64,000 nucleotides of DNA from Leadbetterella sp964563435 (GTDB lineage Bacteria > Bacteroidota > Bacteroidia > Cytophagales > Spirosomataceae), in the NCBI GenBank assembly GCA_964563435.1, contig CAZLXI010000005.1, positions 103,171 through 167,170 on the forward strand. The letters run 5' to 3'. A program made the translations under genes and the position numbers. Shown one piece after another: positions 40,961 to 49,418 of the stretch. The notes beneath the pieces are model-generated. The model worked only from the letters and a program-made list of their open reading frames with translations. It ran no database searches and was not told the DNA's origin. How positions within the stretch are numbered: the stretch's first letter is position 1; each line of letters begins with the position of its first letter.

Positions 40961-42720
40961 TACATCTTCTCCGGCACCTCAATCCCCAGCAGCCCCATCC
41001 CCTTCCGGATCACGTCGGCCACTTCTTCGATCAGGGAAAGGCGGAAAAGCCGCAAGACGGCCGACTCCTCGTTCAGCACCGAATGCCGGGTGTAAAAGCT
41101 GTTAAAGGTCTTGGCTAGGTCGTAGACATAATTGGCGATCAGGGCGGGCGAGTAGTCGGCGGCGGCGGCTTCCACCACTTTTCCGTAGTCTTTCAGCAGG
41201 AAGATCAGCTCCAGCTCTTCTGCGTTCAGCTCCTTCATCTCTGCGGGAACGGGGAAGCTGTCCAGCCCCGATTTGCGCAGGATAGAACGGATACGGGCGT
41301 GGGTGTACTGAATAAACGGACCTGTGTTTCCCTGGAAGTCGATAGACTCCGCCGGGTTGAAAAGCATCCGCTTTTTAGGCTCTACCTTCAGCAGGTAATA
41401 TTTCAGGGCACCTAAGGCCACCATGTGGTAAAGCGCTTCGAGCTGCTCGTCGGAAAACCCTTCGGTTTTACCCTTCTCTTCCGTGATGGACTTGGAAGTG
41501 GCGATCATCTCCGCCACCAGTTCATCGGCATCCACTACCGTACCCTCCCGTGACTTCATCTTACCGGAGGGGAGATCCACCATACCGTATGACAAGTGGT
41601 AGCAGCCCTGCGCATAGCTGCGGCCCAGCTTTTCCAGGATAGCAAAGAGTACCTTGAAGTGATAATCCTGCTCGTTACCCACCACCCAGATCGATTCATC
41701 GCAGTGGAAATCCCGGAATTTCAGGTCGGTGGTACCCAGGTCCTGGGTGATGTACACCGAGGTGCCGTCGCCGCGCAGCACCAGCTTGTGATCCATCACC
41801 GGGTCGGTGAGATCGATCCAGACGCTGTTATCCTCCTTTTTATAGAATACGCCTTTCTGCAGGCCTTCTTCCACGATGTCTTTGCCCAGCAGGTACGTGT
41901 CTGACTCGTAGTAGGTCTTGTCGAAATCCACGCCTATTTTTTTATAGGTAGCGTTAAATCCCTCGTAGACCCAGCCGTTCAGCTTTTGCCACAGAGCGAT
42001 GACCTCCGGGTCATTCTGTTCCCATTGCACCAGCATTTCCTGAGCCTCTGTCATGAGCGGGGCCGACTTTTTGGCTTCTTCCTCCGGCATTCCTCCGGTG
42101 GTCAGCTCAGCTATCTGCTTCTTATAAGCTTTATCGAACTCCACGTAATATTTCCCGACCAGGTGGTCGCCCTTGAGCCCGGCCGACTCCGGGGTTTCGC
42201 CGTTTCCGAAATGGCGGTACGCCACCATCGACTTGCAGATATGAATGCCCCGGTCGTTCACCAGGCAGGCCCGGGTTACGTCATAACCGGCCGCCTTCAG
42301 GATCTCTGCCACCGAGTAGCCGAGAAAATTGTTTCTCAGGTGGCCCAGGTGAAGAGGCTTGTTGGTATTGGGGGAAGAGTATTCCACCAATACCTTCTTA
42401 TTTTTTTTAACGGCCCCGTTGTTTGCTTTCAAACCCCTGAATACCTCCAGCCATACGCTGTCGGTAAGCGTCAGGTTTAAGAAGCCCTGCACCACATTGT
42501 AGCTGCTTATCCGGGCTGAGTTATTGACCAGGTACCCGCCGATGGCCGCACCGATCTCCGCCGGTGAACGCTTCAGGCTTTTCACAAGGCCGAAAAAAAC
42601 ATAGGTAAAATTTCCTTCAAATTCCCGGCGGGTGGGTTGCAAAATAACGGCCTCATCCGTACCGAAAAGGGTACTCACCGCTGCTTTGACTTCTTCCGCC
42701 AGTATATTTTCTATATTCAT
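40960..42720 (-). CDS. argS: Arginine-tRNA ligase
   Basis: A 586-residue class I synthetase. An N-terminal Add1 domain (1-100) binds tRNA. The HIGH-type motif is NTNKPLHLGHLRNN. The second catalytic loop appears as MKSREGTVVDADEL, and the C-terminal DALR anticodon-binding domain ends at EVPEKM. A TAATTTTG on the minus strand (42747-42740) may be its -7 box. It is divergent from yicC. Confidence 0.96.
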   Translation of the reverse strand: MNIENILAEEVKAAVSTLFGTDEAVILQPTRREFEGNFTYVFFGLVKSLKRSPAEIGAAIGGYLVNNSARISSYNVVQGFLNLTLTDSVWLEVFRGLKANNGAVKKNKKVLVEYSSPNTNKPLHLGHLRNNFLGYSVAEILKAAGYDVTRACLVNDRGIHICKSMVAYRHFGNGETPESAGLKGDHLVGKYYVEFDKAYKKQIAELTTGGMPEEEAKKSAPLMTEAQEMLVQWEQNDPEVIALWQKLNGWVYEGFNATYKKIGVDFDKTYYESDTYLLGKDIVEEGLQKGVFYKKEDNSVWIDLTDPVMDHKLVLRGDGTSVYITQDLGTTDLKFRDFHCDESIWVVGNEQDYHFKVLFAILEKLGRSYAQGCYHLSYGMVDLPSGKMKSREGTVVDADELVAEMIATSKSITEEKGKTEGFSDEQLEALYHMVALGALKYYLLKVEPKKRMLFNPAESIDFQGNTGPFIQYTHARIRSILRKSGLDSFPVPAEMKELNAEELELIFLLKDYGKVVEAAAADYSPALIANYVYDLAKTFNSFYTRHSVLNEESAVLRLFRLSLIEEVADVIRKGMGLLGIEVPEKM

Positions 42721-42819
42721 GCAAAATTCTGTTAGGCTGCAAAATTACACATTTTTGCCTTGTCAGGCGGCAGCAAGTTTTTTTATCATTAGTTTTACGC
42801 AAAACAATATCGACTTTTT

Positions 42820-43704
42820 ATGTTGCAATCCATGACCGGCTTCGGGTCTGTACAAAAAGAAACCGGCAAACAGACCATTTCCGTTGAGATCAAAAGCCTT
42901 AATTCAAAATTTACGGATATCTATTGCCGCCTGCCCAAAAGCCTCTCTTCCCGGGAGATCGACATCCGGAATCTCCTTCAGAAAGAGCTGGAAAGAGGGA
43001 AGATCGACATCACGCTCAACCTGATCCCTAAAGAAGATGCCATGGTCTCCACCCTGGTTAACCGGCCGCTGGTGAAGGCCTACTTCCGTGATCTCATGCA
43101 AACGGCGGCCGAACTGCAGTTTGAAGCCTCTCCCACCGATGTGCTCCGCATGGCCACCATGATGCCCAATGCGTTCAACAACGGTATCCAGGATGCGGAA
43201 GAAGCAGAAGAGGCGTGGAATGAAGTGTTGGAGGTGATCAGGGCCGGTATAGTGAAGTGCCGCGAATTCCGGATCCGGGAGGGTCAGGGAACCAAAATTA
43301 AGTTTTCGGAATATATCGAGACGATCAGCCGCCTGCTGGAACAGGTAAGCGCACAAGACGCCCAACGGATCATCAATACCCGGGAAAAGATCACCAAAGC
43401 CATCGGCGATTTTGTTAATTCGGATAACTTCGACAAGAACCGCTTCGAGCAGGAACTCATCTACTACATTGAAAAATTCGATATTTCTGAAGAGAAAGTG
43501 CGCCTTAAAGCACACCTCGAATACTTCCTGAAAGAACTCGACGGGGACTCCAACGGAAAAAAGCTGAACTTTATTGCCCAGGAGATCGGCCGGGAGATCA
43601 ACACCATCGGGTCAAAGGCCAATGATGCCGAGATTCAGCGGCTGGTGGTACAAATGAAAGACGAACTGGAAAAGATCAAGGAACAAACTTCTAATATCCT
43701 TTAA
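42820..43704 (+). CDS. yicC: YicC-family endoribonuclease
   Basis: 294 residues. It starts LQSMTGFGSVQKE, the universal YicC N terminus, and ends in the DUF1732-type block KLNFIAQEIGREINTIGSKA. YicC-type proteins are RNases that cut structured RNAs; in E. coli one affects the RyhB small RNA. Which RNAs it handles here is unknown, though hairpin-rich 3' ends abound in this genome. A strong terminator follows. Confidence 0.93.
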   Translation: MLQSMTGFGSVQKETGKQTISVEIKSLNSKFTDIYCRLPKSLSSREIDIRNLLQKELERGKIDITLNLIPKEDAMVSTLVNRPLVKAYFRDLMQTAAELQFEASPTDVLRMATMMPNAFNNGIQDAEEAEEAWNEVLEVIRAGIVKCREFRIREGQGTKIKFSEYIETISRLLEQVSAQDAQRIINTREKITKAIGDFVNSDNFDKNRFEQELIYYIEKFDISEEKVRLKAHLEYFLKELDGDSNGKKLNFIAQEIGREINTIGSKANDAEIQRLVVQMKDELEKIKEQTSNIL

Positions 43705-43749
43705 AAGAAGGCTTAAGCCTTATCCGGGTTAAAACACCCCCATCAAATA

Positions 43750-43793
43750 GGGTTTTTTAACGGTATTCATACCGTTAAAAAACCCATTTTTTT
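43750..43793 (+). terminator. Very strong intrinsic terminator after yicC
   Basis: A perfect 17-bp inverted repeat: GGGTTTTTTAACGGTAT (43750-43766), two-base spacer, ATACCGTTAAAAAACCC (43769-43785), then ATTTTTTTT. Confidence 0.85.
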
Positions 43794-43926
43794 TATGCAA
43801 ATACATAATTATCAGCATATTATCTCTATTTTTCAGTTATAAAATCATATCGAATATAGATAGAGCAGGAAAAACTGTGTAACTTGCACACTGTAATTAT
43901 TCCCCATTATTAATTATTTTACGACC

Positions 43927-44613
43927 ATGAAAAAAATTCTTGTTTTTTCCAATCTCCTCACCCTCGGTGTTCTCGGAATGCTGGTGATGAAAAGCTGCTC
44001 TCAACCAGACAAACCGGATGAAGCCGGCGGCAACTCGGCCAACCTTAGCAAAGGTACCCAGGTTGTCCTGGATTATGCCAACGTAAACAGCTTCAAATCC
44101 ATGTCTATCGCCCAGGCTATGATCCTGAAAAAAAACTACATGGCTAACCTGCCCGCCATAAGAAAGACTTTAAACGTTGAAGACACAGAATCCATTTATT
44201 ACAGCCTGGAGGATTTAAAAAATCTGGTTTGGTACGTGGAATATTATGGCAAAGCTTCCGGTCAGAATGTCAGACCTGAGGATCTGGGAGTAAACGTGCA
44301 CTTCGGACGGTATCCTACTTCCGACCTGCTGAAGCAATTCCCTCAGTTGGAGCAATTAGGAGGAGAGGCCAACAAAGCCGGCAAGCAAACCATTTTCTTT
44401 GTGCCGACCATAGTTCAGAGCGGTAAAAGATTCGAGTTCAATCCCAAGAAAAACTACCTCGAGATTGCTTCCGGCCGGTCAAAGAAGATCAGGTCTCTTT
44501 CCGACCATTATAAGAATGATTTGTCTACATTTAAATTGATAGATTACGACGAAGATTCGCCGATCCCAGACTTCGGTAACATGCAGCCTCCTTATTTAGA
44601 TGATACCAAATAA
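43927..44613 (+). CDS. Exported or lipid-anchored protein of unknown function
   Basis: 228 residues with an N-terminal export signal (MKKILVFSNLLTLGVLGMLV) followed by MKSCSQPDK, where Cys24 could be lipidated although the lipobox is not ideal. The soluble part is mixed alpha/beta with no motif I recognise (VQSGKRFEFNPKKNYLEIAS and a Pro-rich end FGNMQPPYLDD). It is the first gene of a group with a membrane protein, a histidine kinase and a response regulator, so it may be a sensory accessory protein. TAACTTGC upstream resembles a weak -7 box. Confidence 0.55.
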   Translation: MKKILVFSNLLTLGVLGMLVMKSCSQPDKPDEAGGNSANLSKGTQVVLDYANVNSFKSMSIAQAMILKKNYMANLPAIRKTLNVEDTESIYYSLEDLKNLVWYVEYYGKASGQNVRPEDLGVNVHFGRYPTSDLLKQFPQLEQLGGEANKAGKQTIFFVPTIVQSGKRFEFNPKKNYLEIASGRSKKIRSLSDHYKNDLSTFKLIDYDEDSPIPDFGNMQPPYLDDTK

Positions 44614-44618
44614 TCCCA

Positions 44619-45275
44619 GTGGCTGCGCTTAAAACTTATATATTTATATATATTGCCCTTATAGGTTTTTTTGGGTTGCTTTATACCAGGAAGCAACCCA
44701 AAACCTACTGGACCACATTTCCCTGGTTTCTGATTATTGTAGGAATTCTGGATGGTCTGGGGCTTGTTATGAATAAGACGCTTGAAGTAAGTTACCCGAA
44801 ATTAAATCTTTATTATTACCAGCTTTTTGTAATCCCTTTCCATGTTCTCTATTATTTCTGGATCATCAACAAAAATATTATTACCAACAGAAGGCTTTAC
44901 TATATAGGCTCGGTAATATTTATTCTTTCAGTAATTATAGAGTGCTTTACATTGGTCAACCTCCAAAACTATTTCTTTAATAGCTTTTCATATATGGTGG
45001 CCAATATTCTTATGCTGGCCCATATTATGCGATATTTCTATCAATTAAGCAAAAGTGATCGTATCCTGTTCTTTTATAAGGAAAGAATGTTTTGGGTATC
45101 ACTGGGCTTACTGATCTTTTGGCTGGGGTCGCTCCCGTTCTTTGGTATTTTCAATTATTTGTTCATTAATTATCAAGCTATAGGCTCATTTTATTACAAG
45201 GTTGTTTTGATATTTAACTATATAATGTATACCTGTTTTCTGATCAGTTTTATATGGGCGGTGAAAGAGAAATAG
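44619..45275 (+). CDS. Multi-pass membrane protein, probable sensory partner of the kinase
   Basis: 218 residues with about seven hydrophobic helices and almost no soluble domain, starting at a GTG 5 bp after the lipoprotein stop. The end overlaps the kinase gene by 22 bp, which implies tight coupling. Layout recalls seven-helix receptor domains that in other kinases are fused to the kinase, here split into two genes. Ligand unknown and no family recognised. Confidence 0.6.
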   Translation: MAALKTYIFIYIALIGFFGLLYTRKQPKTYWTTFPWFLIIVGILDGLGLVMNKTLEVSYPKLNLYYYQLFVIPFHVLYYFWIINKNIITNRRLYYIGSVIFILSVIIECFTLVNLQNYFFNSFSYMVANILMLAHIMRYFYQLSKSDRILFFYKERMFWVSLGLLIFWLGSLPFFGIFNYLFINYQAIGSFYYKVVLIFNYIMYTCFLISFIWAVKEK

Positions 45276-46027
45276 TAACTTTTATTATCCTGGTCAACCT
45301 GATCCTCTTTGTGTTCATTTTCGGGATGATCTATTTTGTCTCCCAATTCAGAAAACGTAAGATAATCTATGAAAAGGAATTAGCCCATATTAAAATGGAA
45401 TACGAAAAGGCAAAACTTCAGATAGAGGTTGACGCTCAGAAAGAGACCATGAAAAAAATAGGTAAGGAAATTCACGACAGTGTTGGTCAGAAACTTACCC
45501 TTGCTTCTATTTACCTGAAAAAGAACGGTTTCCCTGCTGAGAACTATGTGCAAAACAACCTCGGCGAAATCAGTGAGCTGATCGACGAATCGCTCACAGA
45601 ACTTCGTCAGCTTTCCCGTACGCTGGTCAACTCCGAAAGGTATCAGACCCGCCTCCAGGATCTTATCCTGCTGGAAACAAACCGCATACAAAGCATGAAC
45701 GGCATCCAGGTGTTGGTGGAACAAAAAGGGGAGTTTGACCTCCATGAGGAAGCAAAGCACAATATCCACCGGATCATCCAGGAGTTTCTCCAGAACAGCG
45801 TAAAGCATGCCCGGTGCTCCCAGATCAAAATCGACCTCGATTTTACCGACGAACAGCTGCAGGTGAAATGCTCGGACGACGGCGTGGGCTTCGACATGCA
45901 TAAAAATAACGGACCGGGCGTAGGCCTGTCGACTATGAAGAAACGCGTCCAGGAAATGATGGGCCGCGCAGAGATCCGATCCCGCAAAGGAGAAGGTACG
46001 GAACTCACTTTTTTTGTGCCTTATTGA
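45254..46027 (+). CDS. Sensor histidine kinase, HisKA_3 (NarL-type) class
   Basis: 257 residues: one N-terminal transmembrane helix (about 8-30), a coiled-coil linker (31-65), the dimerisation/phosphoacceptor domain with His74 in KIGKEIHDSVGQKLTLASIY, and a HATPase domain with NSVKHARCSQI (N box), CSDDGVGFD (G1) and GVGLSTMKKRVQEM (G2). There is no sensing domain of its own, so sensing probably comes from the overlapping membrane protein. Its partner regulator follows 67 bp downstream. Confidence 0.92.
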   Translation: MGGEREIVTFIILVNLILFVFIFGMIYFVSQFRKRKIIYEKELAHIKMEYEKAKLQIEVDAQKETMKKIGKEIHDSVGQKLTLASIYLKKNGFPAENYVQNNLGEISELIDESLTELRQLSRTLVNSERYQTRLQDLILLETNRIQSMNGIQVLVEQKGEFDLHEEAKHNIHRIIQEFLQNSVKHARCSQIKIDLDFTDEQLQVKCSDDGVGFDMHKNNGPGVGLSTMKKRVQEMMGRAEIRSRKGEGTELTFFVPY

Positions 46028-46094
46028 CACTTTTGCTAAATTAATTATGTAAGTTCGCTGCGGAAAACGGATGAACAATATATAATTTAGCACC

Positions 46095-46760
46095 ATGAAA
46101 ACTAAAGTTGTAATTGTTGACGATCACAAACTGATTGCCACCGCCATAGGGTCTATTGTGAATGACTTCAGTGATTTTATGGTTTTATACGATGTGGAAA
46201 ACGGTGCCGAACTGATTGAGAAGCTCAAATTTTCCGAAAATATACCCCATATTATTCTCCTGGATATCTCTATGCCTGTCATGGACGGCTTCGAGACTGC
46301 CCGGTGGCTCAATACCCACCATCCGGAAGTACTGGTGATGGCGCTGTCTATGCAAGACGACGAGCAGTCGCTCTTCCGGATGATCAATAATGGCGCCAAA
46401 GGGTTTATGCACAAGAATATTCATCCCAGAGACCTGGAGATCGCCCTCCAGACCCTGCTGAAAGAAAAGATCTACTTTCCGGGATGGGCTACAGCAAAGC
46501 TCTATTCCAACGTCAATAACCCCGCGCCGGTAAACGTGGTCAACCCCTACAATATCACCCCCCGGGAAGAAGAATTTCTCAAGTATGTCTGCATGGACCT
46601 GACTTATAAGGAAATCGGCGAGAAAATGACCTGCAGCCACCGGACAGTAGACGGCTACCGCGACTCACTTTTTACCAAGCTGGGAACCAACTCAAGGGTG
46701 GGGCTGGTGCTGTTTGCGGTGAAGCATAAGTATTTCGACCCCAATAATTCCAATATTTGA
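46095..46760 (+). CDS. Response regulator, NarL/FixJ (LuxR-type HTH) family
   Basis: 221 residues. Receiver domain with VIVDDHKL at the start, phosphoacceptor Asp57 in ILLDISMPVMDGFE, and the Thr/Lys switch region MALSMQDD and NGAKGFMHK. A linker leads to a LuxR-type HTH (about 150-215): NITPREEEFLKYVCMDLTYK, SHRTVDGYRDSLFTKLG. It is presumably phosphorylated by the adjacent kinase and acts as a transcription factor with unknown targets. Confidence 0.95.
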   Translation: MKTKVVIVDDHKLIATAIGSIVNDFSDFMVLYDVENGAELIEKLKFSENIPHIILLDISMPVMDGFETARWLNTHHPEVLVMALSMQDDEQSLFRMINNGAKGFMHKNIHPRDLEIALQTLLKEKIYFPGWATAKLYSNVNNPAPVNVVNPYNITPREEEFLKYVCMDLTYKEIGEKMTCSHRTVDGYRDSLFTKLGTNSRVGLVLFAVKHKYFDPNNSNI

Positions 46761-46769
46761 GGGTAATCT

Positions 46770-47228
46770 CTATTCGCCCAGGACCGAAGACATTTTAGCC
46801 TCTGTGATCACGAAGTTTGACTGAGCCTCGCCGATGTTGGGGAGTGCGGCAAGCTTATTCAGAATGAAGTGCTTGTATTCTTCCATATCGCTTACGATCA
46901 CCTTCAGAAGAAAATCTGACTCGCCCGATATACAAAAACATTCAACAATTTCCGGGATTCCCTGTACATCTTCTTCAAAGCGTTTGAGGTATTCCCGGCT
47001 GTGCTCTTTAAGCGATACCTTAACGAACACCATGAGGTTTTTGTTCAGCTTTTTAAGATCGAGCTCGATCGTATAGTTCCGGATGAGGCCGTCACGCCGC
47101 AGGCGTTTGATCCGCTCATGAACGGGCGTTGTGGTCAGATTCAGCTCGTAGGCGATCTGACGGTTGGTCATCATACCGTCTTTCTTTAATATCTTGAGTA
47201 TCTTGAGATCTACCGGATCAATATCCAT
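46770..47228 (-). CDS. Lrp/AsnC-family transcriptional regulator (second)
   Basis: 152 residues: winged HTH (ILKKDGMMTNRQIAYELNLT, HERIKRLRRDGLI) and C-terminal RAM domain (about 65-145, CFCISGESDFLLKVIVSDME). Clearly a paralog of the regulator at 30357-30815, not a copy. Such factors sense amino acids; proC, for proline synthesis, lies 118 bp upstream on the same strand, a plausible but unproven target. Confidence 0.9.
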   Translation of the reverse strand: MDIDPVDLKILKILKKDGMMTNRQIAYELNLTTTPVHERIKRLRRDGLIRNYTIELDLKKLNKNLMVFVKVSLKEHSREYLKRFEEDVQGIPEIVECFCISGESDFLLKVIVSDMEEYKHFILNKLAALPNIGEAQSNFVITEAKMSSVLGE

Positions 47229-47346
47229 GGATGTAAAATCTTTTAGGGAATGTAAAGTTAGTTACGACAACCCGAATAAATGCCCTTTGGTAGATTTTTT
47301 TTCTACCAATACTGCATTCTCCCTTAAAAAACAGAATTTTTGTCTC

Positions 47347-48147
47347 CTATTTTGACAGCTCTTTTGCCCGCTCTTCCGCCTTCAGGATGCCGGCTATAAG
47401 CGAGTCGCCCAATTGTCTTTCTCCGAAAGTCTTCAGGGCTGCTTCGGTGGTTCCGCCCTTCGAGGCCACCGCTGCGATCAGCTCGTCGAGGCTCTTCTCT
47501 GCATTGTTGATCAGGTGATAAGAGCCCAGCATGGTCTGCTTGACCAGTAAGCGGGAAAGCCCCTCGTCAAAGCCCATCTTCATGCCGGCTTCCACCATAT
47601 GCTTGACCAGGTAATAAAAATACGCAGGGCCGCTTCCGCTCAGAGCCGTAACGGCATCGATGAGGCCTTCATTTTCGAGATACACGGATCTCCCGGTGGC
47701 ATTGATCAGGTTGTCTATGCGTTGCAGCTTCTGAAAGCTGATCCCTTCAGCCGCGCAGTAACCTGTAATGCCCTGCCCCAGCATAGCCGGTGTGTTGGGC
47801 ATGGCCCGCACCACCTGCCGGTGGCCCAGCTCGGCCTGTATTCTGGCCATAGGAATCCCGGCCATAATGGAAAGAATCACCTGCTCCGGGCGAAGAAAAA
47901 CGCGAAGTTCGGCTGTAACGGAGGTAAAATCCTGGGGTTTGACCGAAAGAATCACCAGGTCATATTCGCCCACCGACTCATTGATGGTATCCACCACTAC
48001 TCCTTCCTTTTGGGAACGAAGCATTTCGGAACGTTCCGCGCTTTTTTCGATCAGCAGCAGATCTTCCCTCTTCACCAGGTCATACTGTACAAAGGAACGC
48101 GCAAAGGCCATTCCCATGTTCCCGCAGCCTACAATAGCGATTTTCAT
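47347..48147 (-). CDS. proC: Pyrroline-5-carboxylate reductase
   Basis: A 266-residue Rossmann-fold enzyme for the last step of proline synthesis, using NAD(P)H. The N-terminal cofactor loop is IAIVGCGNMGMAFAR. The active-site helix region has AMPNTPAMLGQGIT and ALSGSGPAYFYYLVKHM, with the C-terminal ASKGGTTEAALKTF typical of the family. Length is normal. Family A element 3 lies upstream of the start. Confidence 0.95.
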   Translation of the reverse strand: MKIAIVGCGNMGMAFARSFVQYDLVKREDLLLIEKSAERSEMLRSQKEGVVVDTINESVGEYDLVILSVKPQDFTSVTAELRVFLRPEQVILSIMAGIPMARIQAELGHRQVVRAMPNTPAMLGQGITGYCAAEGISFQKLQRIDNLINATGRSVYLENEGLIDAVTALSGSGPAYFYYLVKHMVEAGMKMGFDEGLSRLLVKQTMLGSYHLINNAEKSLDELIAAVASKGGTTEAALKTFGERQLGDSLIAGILKAEERAKELSK

Positions 48148-48179
48148 GTGCTTAAATTAGTTTCGAATAGTGAATAGTA

Positions 48180-48287
48180 AGTTAAAAGTTAAAAACTAAA
48201 AGTTAAAAGCGGCCGCCGCTGCGGTTAAGGTACTTAAGTATATATATAACTATGGTTCCGAAACTTTTATCTTTTATCTTTTAACTT
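48180..48287. repeat. Palindromic intergenic element, family A (copy 3)
   Basis: Left arm GTTAAAAGTTAAAAACTAAA with an extra AGTTAAAA, core AGCGGCCGCCGCTGCGGTTA, right arm ATGGTTCCGAAACTTTTATC then TTTTATCTTTTAACTT. It ends exactly where the TlpA-like gene's stop codon begins. Confidence 0.8.
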
Positions 48288-49417
48288 CATTTTTCTTCCA
48301 GCCACTGACTGATTTCTTCCACCACCGCATCATCCGAGCCGGCAAAGCCCCTGCTCATGTGCAGGAATTTCCCTTCCTTATCGATAAAAAACTTGGTGGG
48401 AATAGACTCCACACCGTATAAAAAGGCGATCTGATGCCCTTCATCCAGGATGGTATTCAGAAATTCCAGCCCTCTGCGGTTTACGAAATTGTCCACATGG
48501 CCTTTAGTGGCATCGGCAGGAACGCGCTCAAAGGTGTTGACATACACAAAGGCCACATCATCACGCCCGGCGTATTTCTCCATCGCCTGCTTCATGCCCG
48601 GAAAAGACATCAGGCAGGGGCCGCACCAGGTAGCCCAGAAATCCAGGATCACCAGCTTTCCTCTCAGATCGGAAAGCTTCACCACTTCCCCTTTCAGGTT
48701 TTTCAGCTCAAAATCTGGCGCTGCTACCCCGGGAAGGCCCATCTTCTCTTTATTGACGCGCTGAATGAATAACAGGGCCAGGCGCGATTTCTTACCTTCC
48801 TGCTGCAGTCGTCCGGCCAGCTCATCGAAATATTCTCCTGAAGCTTCGTTGTCCAGAAAATTGTTAGTGGCCAGTATTCCCGCAGAGCTGGTACCCAGCG
48901 CCTTTACTTTATCGATGATGGCCAGGTTATGCTCTTTCAGAAGGGCCAGGTATTCCTCCCTTAACTTTAATCTTGTAGCTTCGTTACCAGTGGCTTTAAA
49001 TTTGGTATCAATGTCTTTCACTTTATTCATGAAACCGAAATAATCGTTTAGCAGATCATTATACGCCGTCATTGCAGAAGATCCTTCTATGGAGGCCTCC
49101 GGTGCTTTATCTTCCGGCGTTATGCCCTCGGCTTTGATGTTCAGCTTTTCTCCACCGTCAAGCAGCAGACCGATCTGCTGGTCATTGGCAATGTTCAGCT
49201 GGTAAATGCCGGGTTCCGGGATATTCGTCCGGAAAACAAAAGGAGCTCCGTCGATCTGAACACTGTCTACTTTCTCCCCGTAGCCCCGGTCATTGATCTG
49301 TTCCAGGTATACCTTTCCCTTTACTTCCTTGTTCTGAAGGGTTATCTGAATCTCTACCGGCAGGCTCTGCGCCATGCCGCTCACCGAAATAAGAAAAGCG
49401 AAAATCAATAATCTCAT
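48287..49417 (-). CDS. TlpA-like thiol-disulfide oxidoreductase with DUF4369 domain, exported
   Basis: 376 residues. Signal peptide (MRLLIFAFLISVSGMAQS), an N-terminal DUF4369-like beta domain (about 20-120, GKVYLEQINDRGYGEKVDSV), a helical linker, and a C-terminal thioredoxin fold. The active site is DFWATWCGPCLMSFPG (CxxC), followed by VESIPTKFFIDKEG with the cis-Pro. It probably reduces or rearranges periplasmic disulfides. It lies 2 bp downstream of gatB, so the two are probably co-transcribed. Confidence 0.9.
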   Translation of the reverse strand: MRLLIFAFLISVSGMAQSLPVEIQITLQNKEVKGKVYLEQINDRGYGEKVDSVQIDGAPFVFRTNIPEPGIYQLNIANDQQIGLLLDGGEKLNIKAEGITPEDKAPEASIEGSSAMTAYNDLLNDYFGFMNKVKDIDTKFKATGNEATRLKLREEYLALLKEHNLAIIDKVKALGTSSAGILATNNFLDNEASGEYFDELAGRLQQEGKKSRLALLFIQRVNKEKMGLPGVAAPDFELKNLKGEVVKLSDLRGKLVILDFWATWCGPCLMSFPGMKQAMEKYAGRDDVAFVYVNTFERVPADATKGHVDNFVNRRGLEFLNTILDEGHQIAFLYGVESIPTKFFIDKEGKFLHMSRGFAGSDDAVVEEISQWLEEK

Positions 49418-49418
49418 A

